Below, in pieces: positions 49,242 through 57,845 of a DNA stretch of 64,000 nucleotides (positions are counted from its first letter, which is position 1; every line of letters begins with the position of its first letter). The position numbers were made by a program, and so were the translations under genes. The stretch is from contig NZ_JACCFE010000002.1 of assembly GCF_014256275.1 (NCBI RefSeq), positions 5,126,001-5,190,000 of the forward strand, written 5' to 3'. Under the pieces are notes generated by a model. That model was not told where the DNA came from. It ran no database searches and was given only the letters and a program-made list of their open reading frames with translations. This stretch comes from Rhodococcus sp. 4CII. Its GTDB lineage: Bacteria; Actinomycetota; Actinomycetes; Mycobacteriales; Mycobacteriaceae.

Positions 49242-51389
49242 CTATCGCCGTACGGCGGGTTCGCGCTCGTCGCCGGTGTCGATGGCGGTCTTCTGCCGGC
49301 CGGGCCACCAGAAGGCGCGACCTTCGAGCGCCGACAGGCTCGGCACCAGCATGGGTGCCATCGCGAAGGCGGCGATCGCGACTCCGATCGCGACTCCGAA
49401 CCCGAGTTCGGCGAGGTTCGCGAGACCGGTGAGGGTCAGGGATGCGAAGGTCAGGGCCAGGATCAGCCCGGCGGCCGCGACGGTGGGGGCGTCGTTGGAT
49501 ACGGCGATCCGTGCCGCGTCGCGCGAGGAGTACCCGTTCTGGAATTCTTCCCGTAGGCGGGAGGCGAGCAGGATGTTGTAGTCGGTGCCGATCGCGACGA
49601 CGAAGAGGTAGAGCACGATGGGAATCGAGAAGTCGATTCCCGGGTATCCGAGGCCGTGCAGGAACAGCAGCACCACGGCCCCGAGCGTGGCGACGAACGT
49701 CAGCGCGACGCAGATCAGCAGATTGACCGGAGCCAGCACCGCAAGCAGCAGCAGTGCGAGAATCAGCGCGATCGCGACCGCCGCGACGGGGAACACGAGA
49801 CGCGTATCCTTCGCGAGTTGCGCGCGGACGTCGACGAAGGTGGACGTCTGCCCTCCCACAACGACTTCCGCGCCCGGGACCGCGCCGTGGGCGGCGTCGC
49901 GGACCGGTCCCTCCACCAGGTCGAGGGCCGAGTTGTCGTAGGGGTCGTCGGCAAGGATCACGCTGACGAGCGCGGCCGTGCCGTCCTGGCTGGGGCGCGG
50001 CGGGGCCACCGAGGACACCCCCTGCACCTGCGACAGGGCGGTGACGAGCGGGGTGAGCGTTGCGGGATCGAGCGGTCCGGGGGCCACGACGTACACCTGG
50101 GTCGGGCTGAGCGCACCCGCGGGGAAGGACTGCCCGAGGGTGTCGAACGCCTGCTGCGACGGGGTGTCGGAGGGTAGTTCGCCCAGGGTGTTGTACGTCG
50201 ATTTGTACCCGGACGCGAAGGAGGCCAGAGCGATCAGGACGACGCCGATCGCGAGCGCGAAGACCGCGGGGCGGCGCCCGATCGCGGTGCCGATCGACGC
50301 GAACGGGGTGTGCGGGCTGTCGTGCCCCGGACCGAGCGGCCAGAACAGGTGCCTGCCCAGGACAGTGAACACGGCGGGGATCAGCGTCAACGCCGTCACG
50401 AGCATGACGGCGACGGCGACGATGAGACCGGGGGCGAGGGTGGTGAGCGAACCGAGTTTCGCCAGGAGCAGCGCGGCGAACGCGACGATGACCGTGAGCG
50501 CCGACGACGCGACGACCCGCCCGACGACGTCGGTGGAGAAGACGAGTGCGTCCCGATGCGTGTCGGCGGTGGAGCCCGCCGCGGCCTGCTGCCGGAGACG
50601 CTCGCGGTAGCGGAACAGCAGGAAGACGATGTAGTCGGTGCCGACACCGAAGAGGACGACCACGAGGATCGACTGCAGCGACGTGCTGACCTCGAAATCG
50701 AACAGATCGGCGAGCACGGCGGTCAGCCCGGTGACCACCGACAGCACCACGCCGATGACGACGACCGGCAGGACCGCGATGACGGGACTGCGGAAGATCA
50801 GACCGAGGAGGGTCAGGATCACGATGACCGTGGCGATCGTGATGACCTTGTCCGCGTTGTCGTATGCGGCGGTGGTGTCGACCTGAATGGCGGCGTTGCC
50901 CGTCAGCCCGCTGACGAGGCCGGTGCCGTTCAGTTGTTGCCTGGCCTGGTCACGGACGACCGGGACGGCGTCGTTGACCTGGTCGTCGCCGGGTTGTCCG
51001 CCGAACACGACCTGCAGTGCCGCTGCCTTCCCGTCGGTGGACAGCGACGTCGGCGAGCCCTGCACACTCACCACTCCGGGTATCGCCGAATTCTGCAGTG
51101 AGGTTGCGAGATTCAACGCCGTCTGCTGATCGGTGGGCGACAGCGCGGCGCCGTCGGCGCGTACCACCACCAGACTGCCGGTGGCACCGGAGAGACTGGG
51201 GAAGTACTGGTTGCCGACCGCCTGCGCCTCGGCGGACTCGAATGTACTGGGCAGGAACGTCTGCTGGTTTCCGGTGGTGTAGTCGTCGAGGCTGGGGGAG
51301 AACAGAATGACGGCTGTGGCTGCGACCACCCAGGCCGCGATGACCTGCCAGGGGTGCGCGACGACCGTGCGAGCGAGGTAGGCAAACAT
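49242..51389 (-). CDS. MMPL/RND family transporter
   Basis: Export protein of 715 residues with the MMPL architecture: TM1, a periplasmic loop (~45-190), TM2-6 (to ~370), TM7, a second loop (~400-530) and TM8-12. FGVGTDYIVFLLFRYRERL in the first half and AIGTDYNILLASRLREEFQNGYSSRDA in the second carry the Gly-Asp-Tyr proton-relay region. In mycobacteria such proteins export lipids or siderophores; the substrate here is unknown. ATG at 51389. It is read in the same direction as ectD but separated from it by a hairpin. Confidence 0.93.
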   Translation of the reverse strand: MFAYLARTVVAHPWQVIAAWVVAATAVILFSPSLDDYTTGNQQTFLPSTFESAEAQAVGNQYFPSLSGATGSLVVVRADGAALSPTDQQTALNLATSLQNSAIPGVVSVQGSPTSLSTDGKAAALQVVFGGQPGDDQVNDAVPVVRDQARQQLNGTGLVSGLTGNAAIQVDTTAAYDNADKVITIATVIVILTLLGLIFRSPVIAVLPVVVIGVVLSVVTGLTAVLADLFDFEVSTSLQSILVVVLFGVGTDYIVFLLFRYRERLRQQAAAGSTADTHRDALVFSTDVVGRVVASSALTVIVAFAALLLAKLGSLTTLAPGLIVAVAVMLVTALTLIPAVFTVLGRHLFWPLGPGHDSPHTPFASIGTAIGRRPAVFALAIGVVLIALASFASGYKSTYNTLGELPSDTPSQQAFDTLGQSFPAGALSPTQVYVVAPGPLDPATLTPLVTALSQVQGVSSVAPPRPSQDGTAALVSVILADDPYDNSALDLVEGPVRDAAHGAVPGAEVVVGGQTSTFVDVRAQLAKDTRLVFPVAAVAIALILALLLLAVLAPVNLLICVALTFVATLGAVVLLFLHGLGYPGIDFSIPIVLYLFVVAIGTDYNILLASRLREEFQNGYSSRDAARIAVSNDAPTVAAAGLILALTFASLTLTGLANLAELGFGVAIGVAIAAFAMAPMLVPSLSALEGRAFWWPGRQKTAIDTGDEREPAVRR

Positions 51390-51512
51390 CAGTCCCCGTT
51401 CCGGGAGATGAGGGGTTCGGGCGGCGCCCGGGGCCGGGCGGTCGAACCATGCCCAGTCATCGTCGCATGCAGCGTTCCACGAAGGCTACGGGTTTCGCGG
51501 CATCGGCAGACC

Positions 51513-51545
51513 GCGGCCCCGTCCCGGATCAGGGAGCGGGGCCGC
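51513..51545. terminator. hairpin terminator downstream of ectD
   Basis: GCGGCCCCG (51513-51521) pairs with CGGGGCCGC (51537-51545) around a 15-nt loop, between the ectD stop and the MMPL gene. Confidence 0.55.
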
Positions 51546-51563
51546 AGTATGTCGTGGTGCTCG

Positions 51564-52475
51564 CTACGACAACGGGGTGAAATCCCGGCTCCCGAGGTAG
51601 TCGGGACGCGGCGCGGGCGCCGAGAACGGCTCGTTCAGCGTGTTCTCGACGCTGTTGAACACGATGAAGAGATTGGACCGCGCGAACGGAGTGATGTTGC
51701 CGTTCGAACCGTGCATGCAGTTGGAGTCGAACACGGTGGCGGAACCGGCCGGTCCCGTCATCGTGTCGATGCCGTACTCGTTGGCCATCCGGGTGAGCGT
51801 CGACTGATCGGGCGAACCCGTCGGCGGCACGTAGCTGACCAGTGACTCCTTGTAGTAGTCGGCCGGCGTCTCGCCAGCGCACGAGACGAACGCCCGGTGG
51901 GATCCGGGCATGATCATCAACCCGCCGTTGTGCCCGTAGTTCTCGGTGAGCGCGATCGAGATGCTCGCCGCGCGGGGCGCGGGCATGCCGTCCTCGGCGT
52001 GCCACGTCTCGAAGTCGGAGTGCCAGTAGAACGGGCCGCCGGTGAAACCGGGCTTGAAGTTGAGCCTCGACTGGTGGACGTAGACGTCCGACCCGAGGAT
52101 CTGCCGGGCGATGCCCACCACCCCGGGACGGCGGATGATCTCGTCGACGACGTCGCTGAGTCGGTGGACGTCGAACACGGAACGGACGGCGCCGTCGCCG
52201 TTCTCCCGCACCACGCGGTCGTCGCCGCGCAACGTGTCGGTCTCGGCGAGGCGAGTCATCTCGTCGACCAGGTTGAACACGTCGCGTGGTGGGATGATCG
52301 CGTCGGCGGAGTGGTACCCGCGTGCGTCGTAGTCGGCAATCTGATTCGCGGTGAGCGGACCGGACCGGGTATCACCCCGTTTCGGGTCGAACCAGGTGAC
52401 CGGGTCCTGTCGGGCGGTCATCGTGCACTCGTTGCGGTCCCGCGTGGGGTAGTTGTCGGCTACGGCCAAACGCAT
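51564..52475 (-). CDS. ectD: ectoine hydroxylase (EctD/ThpD)
   Basis: Fe(II)/2-oxoglutarate dioxygenase of 303 residues that converts ectoine to 5-hydroxyectoine, a compatible solute. FYWHSDFETWHAEDGMP carries the first iron ligands (His, Asp), SIALTENYGHNGGLMIMPGSHRAF is the EctD signature region, and TVFDSNCMHGSNGNITPFARSN has the distal His. The DNYPTR N-terminus supports the ATG at 52475. No ectABC genes lie within the window, so substrate synthesis must be encoded elsewhere or ectoine imported. A LysE exporter gene is divergent. Confidence 0.9.
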   Translation of the reverse strand: MRLAVADNYPTRDRNECTMTARQDPVTWFDPKRGDTRSGPLTANQIADYDARGYHSADAIIPPRDVFNLVDEMTRLAETDTLRGDDRVVRENGDGAVRSVFDVHRLSDVVDEIIRRPGVVGIARQILGSDVYVHQSRLNFKPGFTGGPFYWHSDFETWHAEDGMPAPRAASISIALTENYGHNGGLMIMPGSHRAFVSCAGETPADYYKESLVSYVPPTGSPDQSTLTRMANEYGIDTMTGPAGSATVFDSNCMHGSNGNITPFARSNLFIVFNSVENTLNEPFSAPAPRPDYLGSRDFTPLS

Positions 52476-52619
52476 AACTCGTGTTTCACCCTTTCGGTTG
52501 GACAACGCTTTACACTTCCGACGTTCCCACTGGTCGTCGACGAATGCAACCCGGACACAGGTCCACCGAGGCCGGACTGGACCGTGACGGCGAGTCGCCG
52601 CGGTGGGATCGTCACGGAC

Positions 52620-53267
52620 ATGATCGAATCGACGGCGGCACTCGGGGTGGCGGCAATCGCGCTCGGAATGGTTCTCACTCCGGGGCCCAACATGGTGTAT
52701 CTGGTCTCGCGCAGCATCACTCAGGGCAGGACTGCCGGTCTGGTCTCGCTGGGTGGGGTCGCCGCCGGGTTCCTGTGCTATCTCGCGGCTGCGGCACTGG
52801 GCATTTCGGCGGTGTTCACCGCCGTCCCGCAGGCGTACACCGCGCTGAAGGTGGCCGGCGCGTGCTATCTGGGCTGGCTGGCATGGCAGGCGCTGCGCCC
52901 CGGTGGGACCACGCCGTTCGCGCCGTCCCGCACCCTGCCCCGGGATCCGTCCGCCCGGCTGTTCCTGATGGGTTTCACGACGAACCTGCTCAACCCGAAG
53001 ATCGCGGTGATGTATCTGGCCCTGATCCCGCAATTCGTCCACCCCGGCGCCGCGCCCGTCTGGGTGCAGAGCCTGCTGCTGGGCGGCATCCAGATCGCCG
53101 TCGCGCTCACGGTGAACGCGCTGATCGTTTGTGTCGCAGGAACTGTGGCGACCGTCCTGTCGGGCCGCCCGGTGTGGATCCGCGCCCAGAAGGTCGTGAT
53201 GGGAAGTGTCCTCGGCGGGCTCGCCGTCCACCTGGCACTCGACCGGACGCGCCCGGCGGTGGTCTGA
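52620..53267 (+). CDS. LysE/RhtB family exporter
   Basis: Six-TM exporter of 215 residues for amino acids or similar small molecules. LGMVLTPGPNMVYLVSRSITQGRTAGLVSLGG near the N-terminus and FLMGFTTNLLNPKIAVMYLALIPQFV in the middle are family-diagnostic. ATG at 52620; a longer in-frame reading upstream would run antisense through ectD and is not used. Divergent from ectD (144-bp gap). It might export ectoines or amino acids; unproven. Confidence 0.9.
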   Translation: MIESTAALGVAAIALGMVLTPGPNMVYLVSRSITQGRTAGLVSLGGVAAGFLCYLAAAALGISAVFTAVPQAYTALKVAGACYLGWLAWQALRPGGTTPFAPSRTLPRDPSARLFLMGFTTNLLNPKIAVMYLALIPQFVHPGAAPVWVQSLLLGGIQIAVALTVNALIVCVAGTVATVLSGRPVWIRAQKVVMGSVLGGLAVHLALDRTRPAVV

Positions 53268-53347
53268 CGCGGAGGCGGTCCGAATCATGCACACCTGGAC
53301 ACGGTTCGCGGGTACGGTCGGAGGCAACGACGACGAAGGGACGGGCG

Positions 53348-54391
53348 ATGGCCGGGACCATGCGGGCGGAACGATTCCATGCAGACACGAAAACCATTGC
53401 TGTCGAGGATGTTCCAATTCCGGAGCCGGGTCCGGGTGAAGTGCTCGTCAAGGTGGAGTTCTGCGGCATCTGCCATTCCGATCTCAGTCTGATCGACGGC
53501 ACGTTTCCCGCGCTGCTGCCCGAGGTGACGCAGGGGCACGAGGCCTCGGGGACCATCGCGAAACTCGGTGCCGGAGTAGCCGGTTGGTCCGAGGGCGACC
53601 GGGTGGTGCCGTCCGCGGGCAGGCCCTGTCTCGCGTGCCGCAACTGCCGCCGCGGCGACCTCACCAACTGCCTGCACATCCAGCTCATGGCGTTCGCCTA
53701 CGACGGCGCGTGGGCGGAGTACACGGTGGCGCAGGCCGGGGGACTGACCCGCATCCCCGACAACGTGCCGTTCGAGCAGGCGGCCATTCTCGCCGACGCG
53801 GTGTCGACGCCGTTCGGCGCAGTGGTGCGCACCGGCAAGGTCGTGGTCGGGGAGACCGTCGGAGTGTGGGGCGTGGGCGGAGTCGGCACCCACATCGTGC
53901 AGCTGGCGCGTCTGGTGGGGGCCGTTCCGGTGATCGCATTCGACGTCAACCCCGCTGTGCGCGAACGCGCCCTGGAACTCGGCGCCGACTATGCCTTCGA
54001 CTCCCGAGAGGAGAACCTCGAGGAGAAGGTCGCGGAGGCGACCGGCGGCCGGATGCTGGACGTCGCGTTCGACGCCGCCGGACTGAAGGTGACGTTCGAG
54101 CAGGCGCTCGACTTCCTGACCGTGGGTGGCCGTCTCGTCGCGGTCGGGTTGAGCGCGCAGGAGGCGTCGGTGGGCACCACGGCGCAGTTCGGGCTGTCGC
54201 AGAAGCAGGTTCTCGGCCATCTGGGGTACAAGAATGTCGACATCGAGACCCTCGCCGAACTGGTGTCCCGTGGGCGCCTCGACCTGTCCCGTTCGATCAG
54301 CGAGATCGTGTCGCTCGAAGACGTCGCGACGGGCATCGAGAAGCTCGCGAACCACGAGGGGAATCCCATCCGGATCCTGGTCAAGCCCTGA
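53348..54391 (+). CDS. zinc-dependent alcohol dehydrogenase (MDR family)
   Basis: Medium-chain dehydrogenase of 347 residues. Catalytic zinc ligands: Cys in FCGICHSDLS near residue 39 and the His-Glu in TQGHEASG near 63. The structural zinc Cys are in PCLACRNCRRGDLTNC (four Cys, ~95-110). The NAD(P) motif is GVWGVGGVGTHIVQLAR near 175. ATG at 53348 with AAGGGACGGGCG upstream. It acts on primary or secondary alcohols; substrate unknown. Confidence 0.92.
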   Translation: MAGTMRAERFHADTKTIAVEDVPIPEPGPGEVLVKVEFCGICHSDLSLIDGTFPALLPEVTQGHEASGTIAKLGAGVAGWSEGDRVVPSAGRPCLACRNCRRGDLTNCLHIQLMAFAYDGAWAEYTVAQAGGLTRIPDNVPFEQAAILADAVSTPFGAVVRTGKVVVGETVGVWGVGGVGTHIVQLARLVGAVPVIAFDVNPAVRERALELGADYAFDSREENLEEKVAEATGGRMLDVAFDAAGLKVTFEQALDFLTVGGRLVAVGLSAQEASVGTTAQFGLSQKQVLGHLGYKNVDIETLAELVSRGRLDLSRSISEIVSLEDVATGIEKLANHEGNPIRILVKP

Positions 54392-54458
54392 ACCGGGCGG
54401 CAGAGCTCACGGATTCGACCGCTCCGGACCTGTCGGTACCCCGCTGTACCGTCGGCCC

Positions 54459-54884
54459 ATGGGATATGAATTTCACGTCACGGTGGACTCGGAGAACCCG
54501 CATACCCTGGCCAAATGGTGGGCGCAGACACTCGGCTGGGAGGTGGAACCCAGCGACGAGGAGTTCATCCGGGGGCTGGTCCGGGCCGGCCACGCGCAGG
54601 AATCGGACACCATGGAGTTCGAGGGTGTCCTGGTCTGGCGGGAGGGGGCGGCCATCCGGGATCCGGAACACTCGGAGCGTCCCCGCGTGCTGTTTCAGCG
54701 GGTTCCCGAATCGAAGACGGTGAAGAATCGACTTCATCTCGACCTCCGGGTGGGAGACGGGCGCGACGAGGTCGCCGAGAAGCTGGAGCAGTCCGGTGCC
54801 ACCGTGCTTCACCGGGGTCGCCAGGGTCCGAGTGAGTGGATCACGATGGCCGATCCGGAGGGTAACGAGTTCTGCGTCAGCTGA
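54459..54884 (+). CDS. VOC/glyoxalase-like domain protein
   Basis: Single-domain protein of 141 residues with the paired beta-alpha-beta-beta-beta VOC fold (Glyoxalase_6-like): EFHVTVDSENPHTLAKWWAQTLGWEVE at the start, KNRLHLDLRVGDG in the centre (metal-binding His) and WITMADPEGNEFCVS at the end. ATG at 54459, 67 bp after the ADH gene. It could be an isomerase, a dioxygenase-like enzyme or a resistance protein. Confidence 0.88.
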   Translation: MGYEFHVTVDSENPHTLAKWWAQTLGWEVEPSDEEFIRGLVRAGHAQESDTMEFEGVLVWREGAAIRDPEHSERPRVLFQRVPESKTVKNRLHLDLRVGDGRDEVAEKLEQSGATVLHRGRQGPSEWITMADPEGNEFCVS

Positions 54885-54909
54885 CGCGGAACACTCCTGA
54901 CGCGGCACT

Positions 54910-55941
54910 TCACCGATACGCGCTGGGTGTGCTTCCGGTCCAGCGTTTGAAGGCGCGACGGAAGGCGCTGGGCTCGGAGAATCCGAGCCGCGCCGACAGA
55001 TCCTCCACGGATTCGCCGCGCCGGAGCCCGGCGACGGCGGCGTCACGGAGCACTTCCTCCCGCAACTGGTTGAGCGACGTCCCGTCCTGCCGAAGCAGGC
55101 GGCGTAGGTGGGGGACGCTGATCGACAGCATCTCCGCGATGTCCTCGGCGGTCGAGGTGCGGCCCTTCTTGCCGTGTTCGAGAACTCGGCGTACCTGCGC
55201 CGACGCCGTGCTGTCGTAATCGCGTTCCGACATCAGCAGCGTCGGGGACTCCCGGAGGTAGTCCTCGAGCGTCTCCTCGGTCTGGATGATGGGGGCCCGC
55301 ATCACCGCGTTGTCGAATTCGATTGCGGGAATGTCGGAATCGAATGTCACGGGGACACCGAAGATGTGATCGTAATTCTCGGCAAGCTGCGGCAGCGGCG
55401 CCGGATACGGCAGTTCCACCGCCAGCAACCGGACCCTCTTGCCCACGAGCCACGCCGCGAACCGGTGGAGCAGTATCAGCAGGAAGTCGGTGATGACGCG
55501 CACCGACTCGACCGACGCCGGCCCGTCCTCGGTCGCCGGCGCCGCCGAGCCCGGGCGGATGTCGATTGTCATCCGGGTTCCGCCGTTGGCGCCGGGACCG
55601 ATGTGCAGTGGCGGCAGGGACGGCAGTGCGCGGAGGATGTCGGCCATCCGCTCGAGGGCTGCGGACAGATCCGCGGTGTGGATCAGCGCGAGACATACGA
55701 GCCGAAAAGTGCCACGCGGGACGGGGGCCGGTCCGAGTCCGAACAATTCGTCGCCCGTGATCTGCCAGACCGCCTGGGTGAACGCGGTGACCTGCGTCGG
55801 CGTCAGCCGGGCCAGCGGGTCTTCGAGCGACGCCGTCGTGATTCCCGCGGCGGACAGGGCGGGGGAGAGGTCGGCCCCGCTGCGCGCCGACAGTTCGAGC
55901 GACCGCCGCACGAAGTCGGCAGGGATGGTGCGGGCAGTCAC
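54910..55941 (-). CDS. AraC family regulator with Arabinose_bd-type domain
   Basis: Regulator of 343 residues. The N-terminal two-thirds (~15-210) resembles the Arabinose_bd (OruR/ArgR-like) domain, with the typical SAALERMADILRALP segment. The C-terminal AraC HTH (~235-343) contains TAEDIAEMLSISVPHLRRLLRQDGTSLNQLREEVLRDAAVAGL and LSARLGFSEPSAFRRAFKRWTGSTPSAYR. The GTG start at 55941 overlaps the dapC stop (GTGA), so it is translated with dapC. Confidence 0.92.
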   Translation of the reverse strand: MTARTIPADFVRRSLELSARSGADLSPALSAAGITTASLEDPLARLTPTQVTAFTQAVWQITGDELFGLGPAPVPRGTFRLVCLALIHTADLSAALERMADILRALPSLPPLHIGPGANGGTRMTIDIRPGSAAPATEDGPASVESVRVITDFLLILLHRFAAWLVGKRVRLLAVELPYPAPLPQLAENYDHIFGVPVTFDSDIPAIEFDNAVMRAPIIQTEETLEDYLRESPTLLMSERDYDSTASAQVRRVLEHGKKGRTSTAEDIAEMLSISVPHLRRLLRQDGTSLNQLREEVLRDAAVAGLRRGESVEDLSARLGFSEPSAFRRAFKRWTGSTPSAYR

Positions 55942-57125
55942 GAGCCGGGCTTCCCGAGTGTCCGGAGTCGCCGCGCGGCCTCCTCGAGCACGGCATCCTG
56001 TTTGCAGAACGCGAAGCGCACCAGCGGGTTCCAGGGCTCCGGATGGTCGGTGAACACACTGACCGGCACCGCGGCGACACCGATGCGCGCGGGGAGGTTG
56101 CGGCAGAACTCGATGCCGTCCCGCTCGCCGATCGCGGTGATGTCGGCGCACAGGTAGTACGTGCCGCCGCCCGAATGGACGTCCAGGCCGGACGCGACGA
56201 GCGCGTCGTACAGCACGTCCCGCTTCGTCTGGAGACTGTCCCGCAACTGCGTCACCCACCGCTGCTCGTGGATCAATGCGTGCGCCACCGCCGGCTGGAA
56301 CGGGCCGCCGCCGACGAAGGACATGTATTGCTTCGCGGTTCGCACCGCGTCGATCAATTCGGCCGGACCGCACGCCCAGCCGATCTTCCACCCGGTGACG
56401 TTGAACGTCTTGGCGGCGCTCGACACCGAGACGGTCCGCTCGTACATTCCCGGCAGGGTGGCCAGTGCGGTGTGCGTCCGGCCGTCGAAGACCAGGTGCT
56501 CGTACACCTCGTCGCTGAGCACCAGCAGATCGTGCTCGCAGGCCAGTTCCGCGACGGCGGCGATCTCGTCGGGGGTGAACACGGTGCCCGTCGGATTGTG
56601 CGGGGTGTTGATCACCAGCATCCGGGTCTTCGGCGTGATCGCGGCCCGCAGAGCGTCGAGGTCGACGACGAACGCCGCCCCGGACCGGGCGAGTGGCACG
56701 CTGCGCCGCACCGCGCCTGCCAGCGCGACGGACGCCGCGTACGAGTCGTAGTACGGCTCGATCAGCACCACTTCCTCACCCGGCTCGACGAGACCCAGAA
56801 TCGCCGCGCTGATGGCCTCGGTGGCGCCGACCGTGACCAGCACCTCCGAATCGGGGTCGTGGTCGAGCCCGTACCGGGCCCGCCGGTCGGCCGCGACCGC
56901 GTGGCGGAGCACGGGCATGCCGGGGCCGGGCGGGTACTGGTTGAGCCCGTCCGCGATCGCCTGCCGCGCGGTGTCGAGCATCGATGCCGGACCGTCGGTG
57001 TCGGGGAACCCCTGACCGAGATTGATGGCGTCGTTGCGCACGGCGAGTGCGGTCATCTCGGCGAAGATGGTGGAGGCGAACGGCTGCAAGCGCTCGACGG
57101 TGCGGTTGCGCGGCGTTGCGGGCAT
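55938..57125 (-). CDS. dapC: class I/II aminotransferase, N-succinyldiaminopimelate aminotransferase DapC-like
   Basis: PLP enzyme of 395 residues, strongly resembling M. tuberculosis Rv0858c (DapC), which aminates N-succinyl-2-amino-6-ketopimelate in lysine/peptidoglycan synthesis; kynurenine aminotransferases are close relatives. NLGQGFPDTDGP, GATEAISAAILGLVEPGEEV, NTPHNPTGTVF and the PLP lysine in SVSSAAKTFNVTGWKIGWACG are conserved. ATG at 57125. Translation is coupled to the downstream AraC gene, unusual for a housekeeping lysine gene. Confidence 0.9.
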   Translation of the reverse strand: MPATPRNRTVERLQPFASTIFAEMTALAVRNDAINLGQGFPDTDGPASMLDTARQAIADGLNQYPPGPGMPVLRHAVAADRRARYGLDHDPDSEVLVTVGATEAISAAILGLVEPGEEVVLIEPYYDSYAASVALAGAVRRSVPLARSGAAFVVDLDALRAAITPKTRMLVINTPHNPTGTVFTPDEIAAVAELACEHDLLVLSDEVYEHLVFDGRTHTALATLPGMYERTVSVSSAAKTFNVTGWKIGWACGPAELIDAVRTAKQYMSFVGGGPFQPAVAHALIHEQRWVTQLRDSLQTKRDVLYDALVASGLDVHSGGGTYYLCADITAIGERDGIEFCRNLPARIGVAAVPVSVFTDHPEPWNPLVRFAFCKQDAVLEEAARRLRTLGKPGS

Positions 57126-57169
57126 TACTGCAGCGTAGTCGGTGTGACACCGAGGGTTGCGCAGGGCCG

Positions 57170-57196
57170 TGTCACGTTCGGCGGGGCTGTCTCGTC
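57170..57196 (+). promoter_or_regulatory. predicted ECF41-type promoter
   Basis: TGTCACG (57170-57176), a 16-bp spacer, and CGTC (57193-57196) match the ECF41 promoter pattern TGTCACA-N16-CGTC but for one base. It lies 50 bp upstream of the CMD-family gene, and an ECF41-type sigma factor is encoded next to that gene. Confidence 0.75.
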
Positions 57197-57245
57197 TTCT
57201 CTGTAGACGGCGCGCACAGGGCGCCCGGTGACGATGGAGGACGCA

Positions 57246-57845
57246 ATGCCCCGCATTCCCGCAGTGGCCCCGGCCGACGCGAGCCCGCTGGTCAAGGTCG
57301 CGTACAAGTTCGCTGCCCACAAGTTCGACGAGGTGCCCGAGCCGTTCGCCGTGCTCGCCCATCACCGCAAGCTGTTCGTCGCGTCCGCTCGCCACGAGCT
57401 GGCGGTGCAGAAGGCGTCGACCGTACTTCCCGCCAACGTCCGCGAGATTGCGGTCTACCGCGTGGCATGGACGATCGGCTGCTCGTGGTGCGTGGACTTC
57501 GGGACGATGCTCCAACGCCTCGACGGTCTCGACGTGGAGCGGCTCCGGCACATCGCCGACTACGCCGAGTCGCCCGCCTACAGCGACGACGAGCGCGCGG
57601 CCATCGCGTACGCCGACGCGATGACGGCGACACCCACCACGGTCACCGACGAACAGGTGGCGGATCTGGAGCGCCGGTTCGGCCGGGCCGGGGTGGTCGA
57701 ACTGTCCTATCAGATCGGCATCGAGAACATGCGGGCCCGGATGTACTCGGCGCTGGGCATCACGGAGCAGGGATTCGGCACCGATTCGTGCCGGGTGCCG
57801 TGGGCCGACGACACCGCGGTCACGGAGGACCGTCCGGGAGCCTGA
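57246..57845 (+). CDS. carboxymuconolactone decarboxylase (CMD/AhpD-like) family protein
   Basis: All-helical protein of 199 residues with the AhpD-like redox motif GCSWCVDFG (Cys-x-x-Cys, near residues 80-85) preceded by VREIAVYRVAWTI. The ATG at 57246 follows GGAGG at 5 bp; the earlier in-frame ATG overlaps this ribosome site and is less likely. Proteins of this kind reduce peroxides or act as decarboxylases. They are the typical genomic partner and target of ECF41 sigma factors. The 3' end overlaps the convergent sigma gene by 26 bp. Confidence 0.9.
   Translation: MPRIPAVAPADASPLVKVAYKFAAHKFDEVPEPFAVLAHHRKLFVASARHELAVQKASTVLPANVREIAVYRVAWTIGCSWCVDFGTMLQRLDGLDVERLRHIADYAESPAYSDDERAAIAYADAMTATPTTVTDEQVADLERRFGRAGVVELSYQIGIENMRARMYSALGITEQGFGTDSCRVPWADDTAVTEDRPGA

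Noticed and set aside
51897..52619. N-terminal extension of the LysE exporter frame
   Set aside because: The extension is the antisense of ectD; the exporter's first TM segment begins right after the ATG at 52620.
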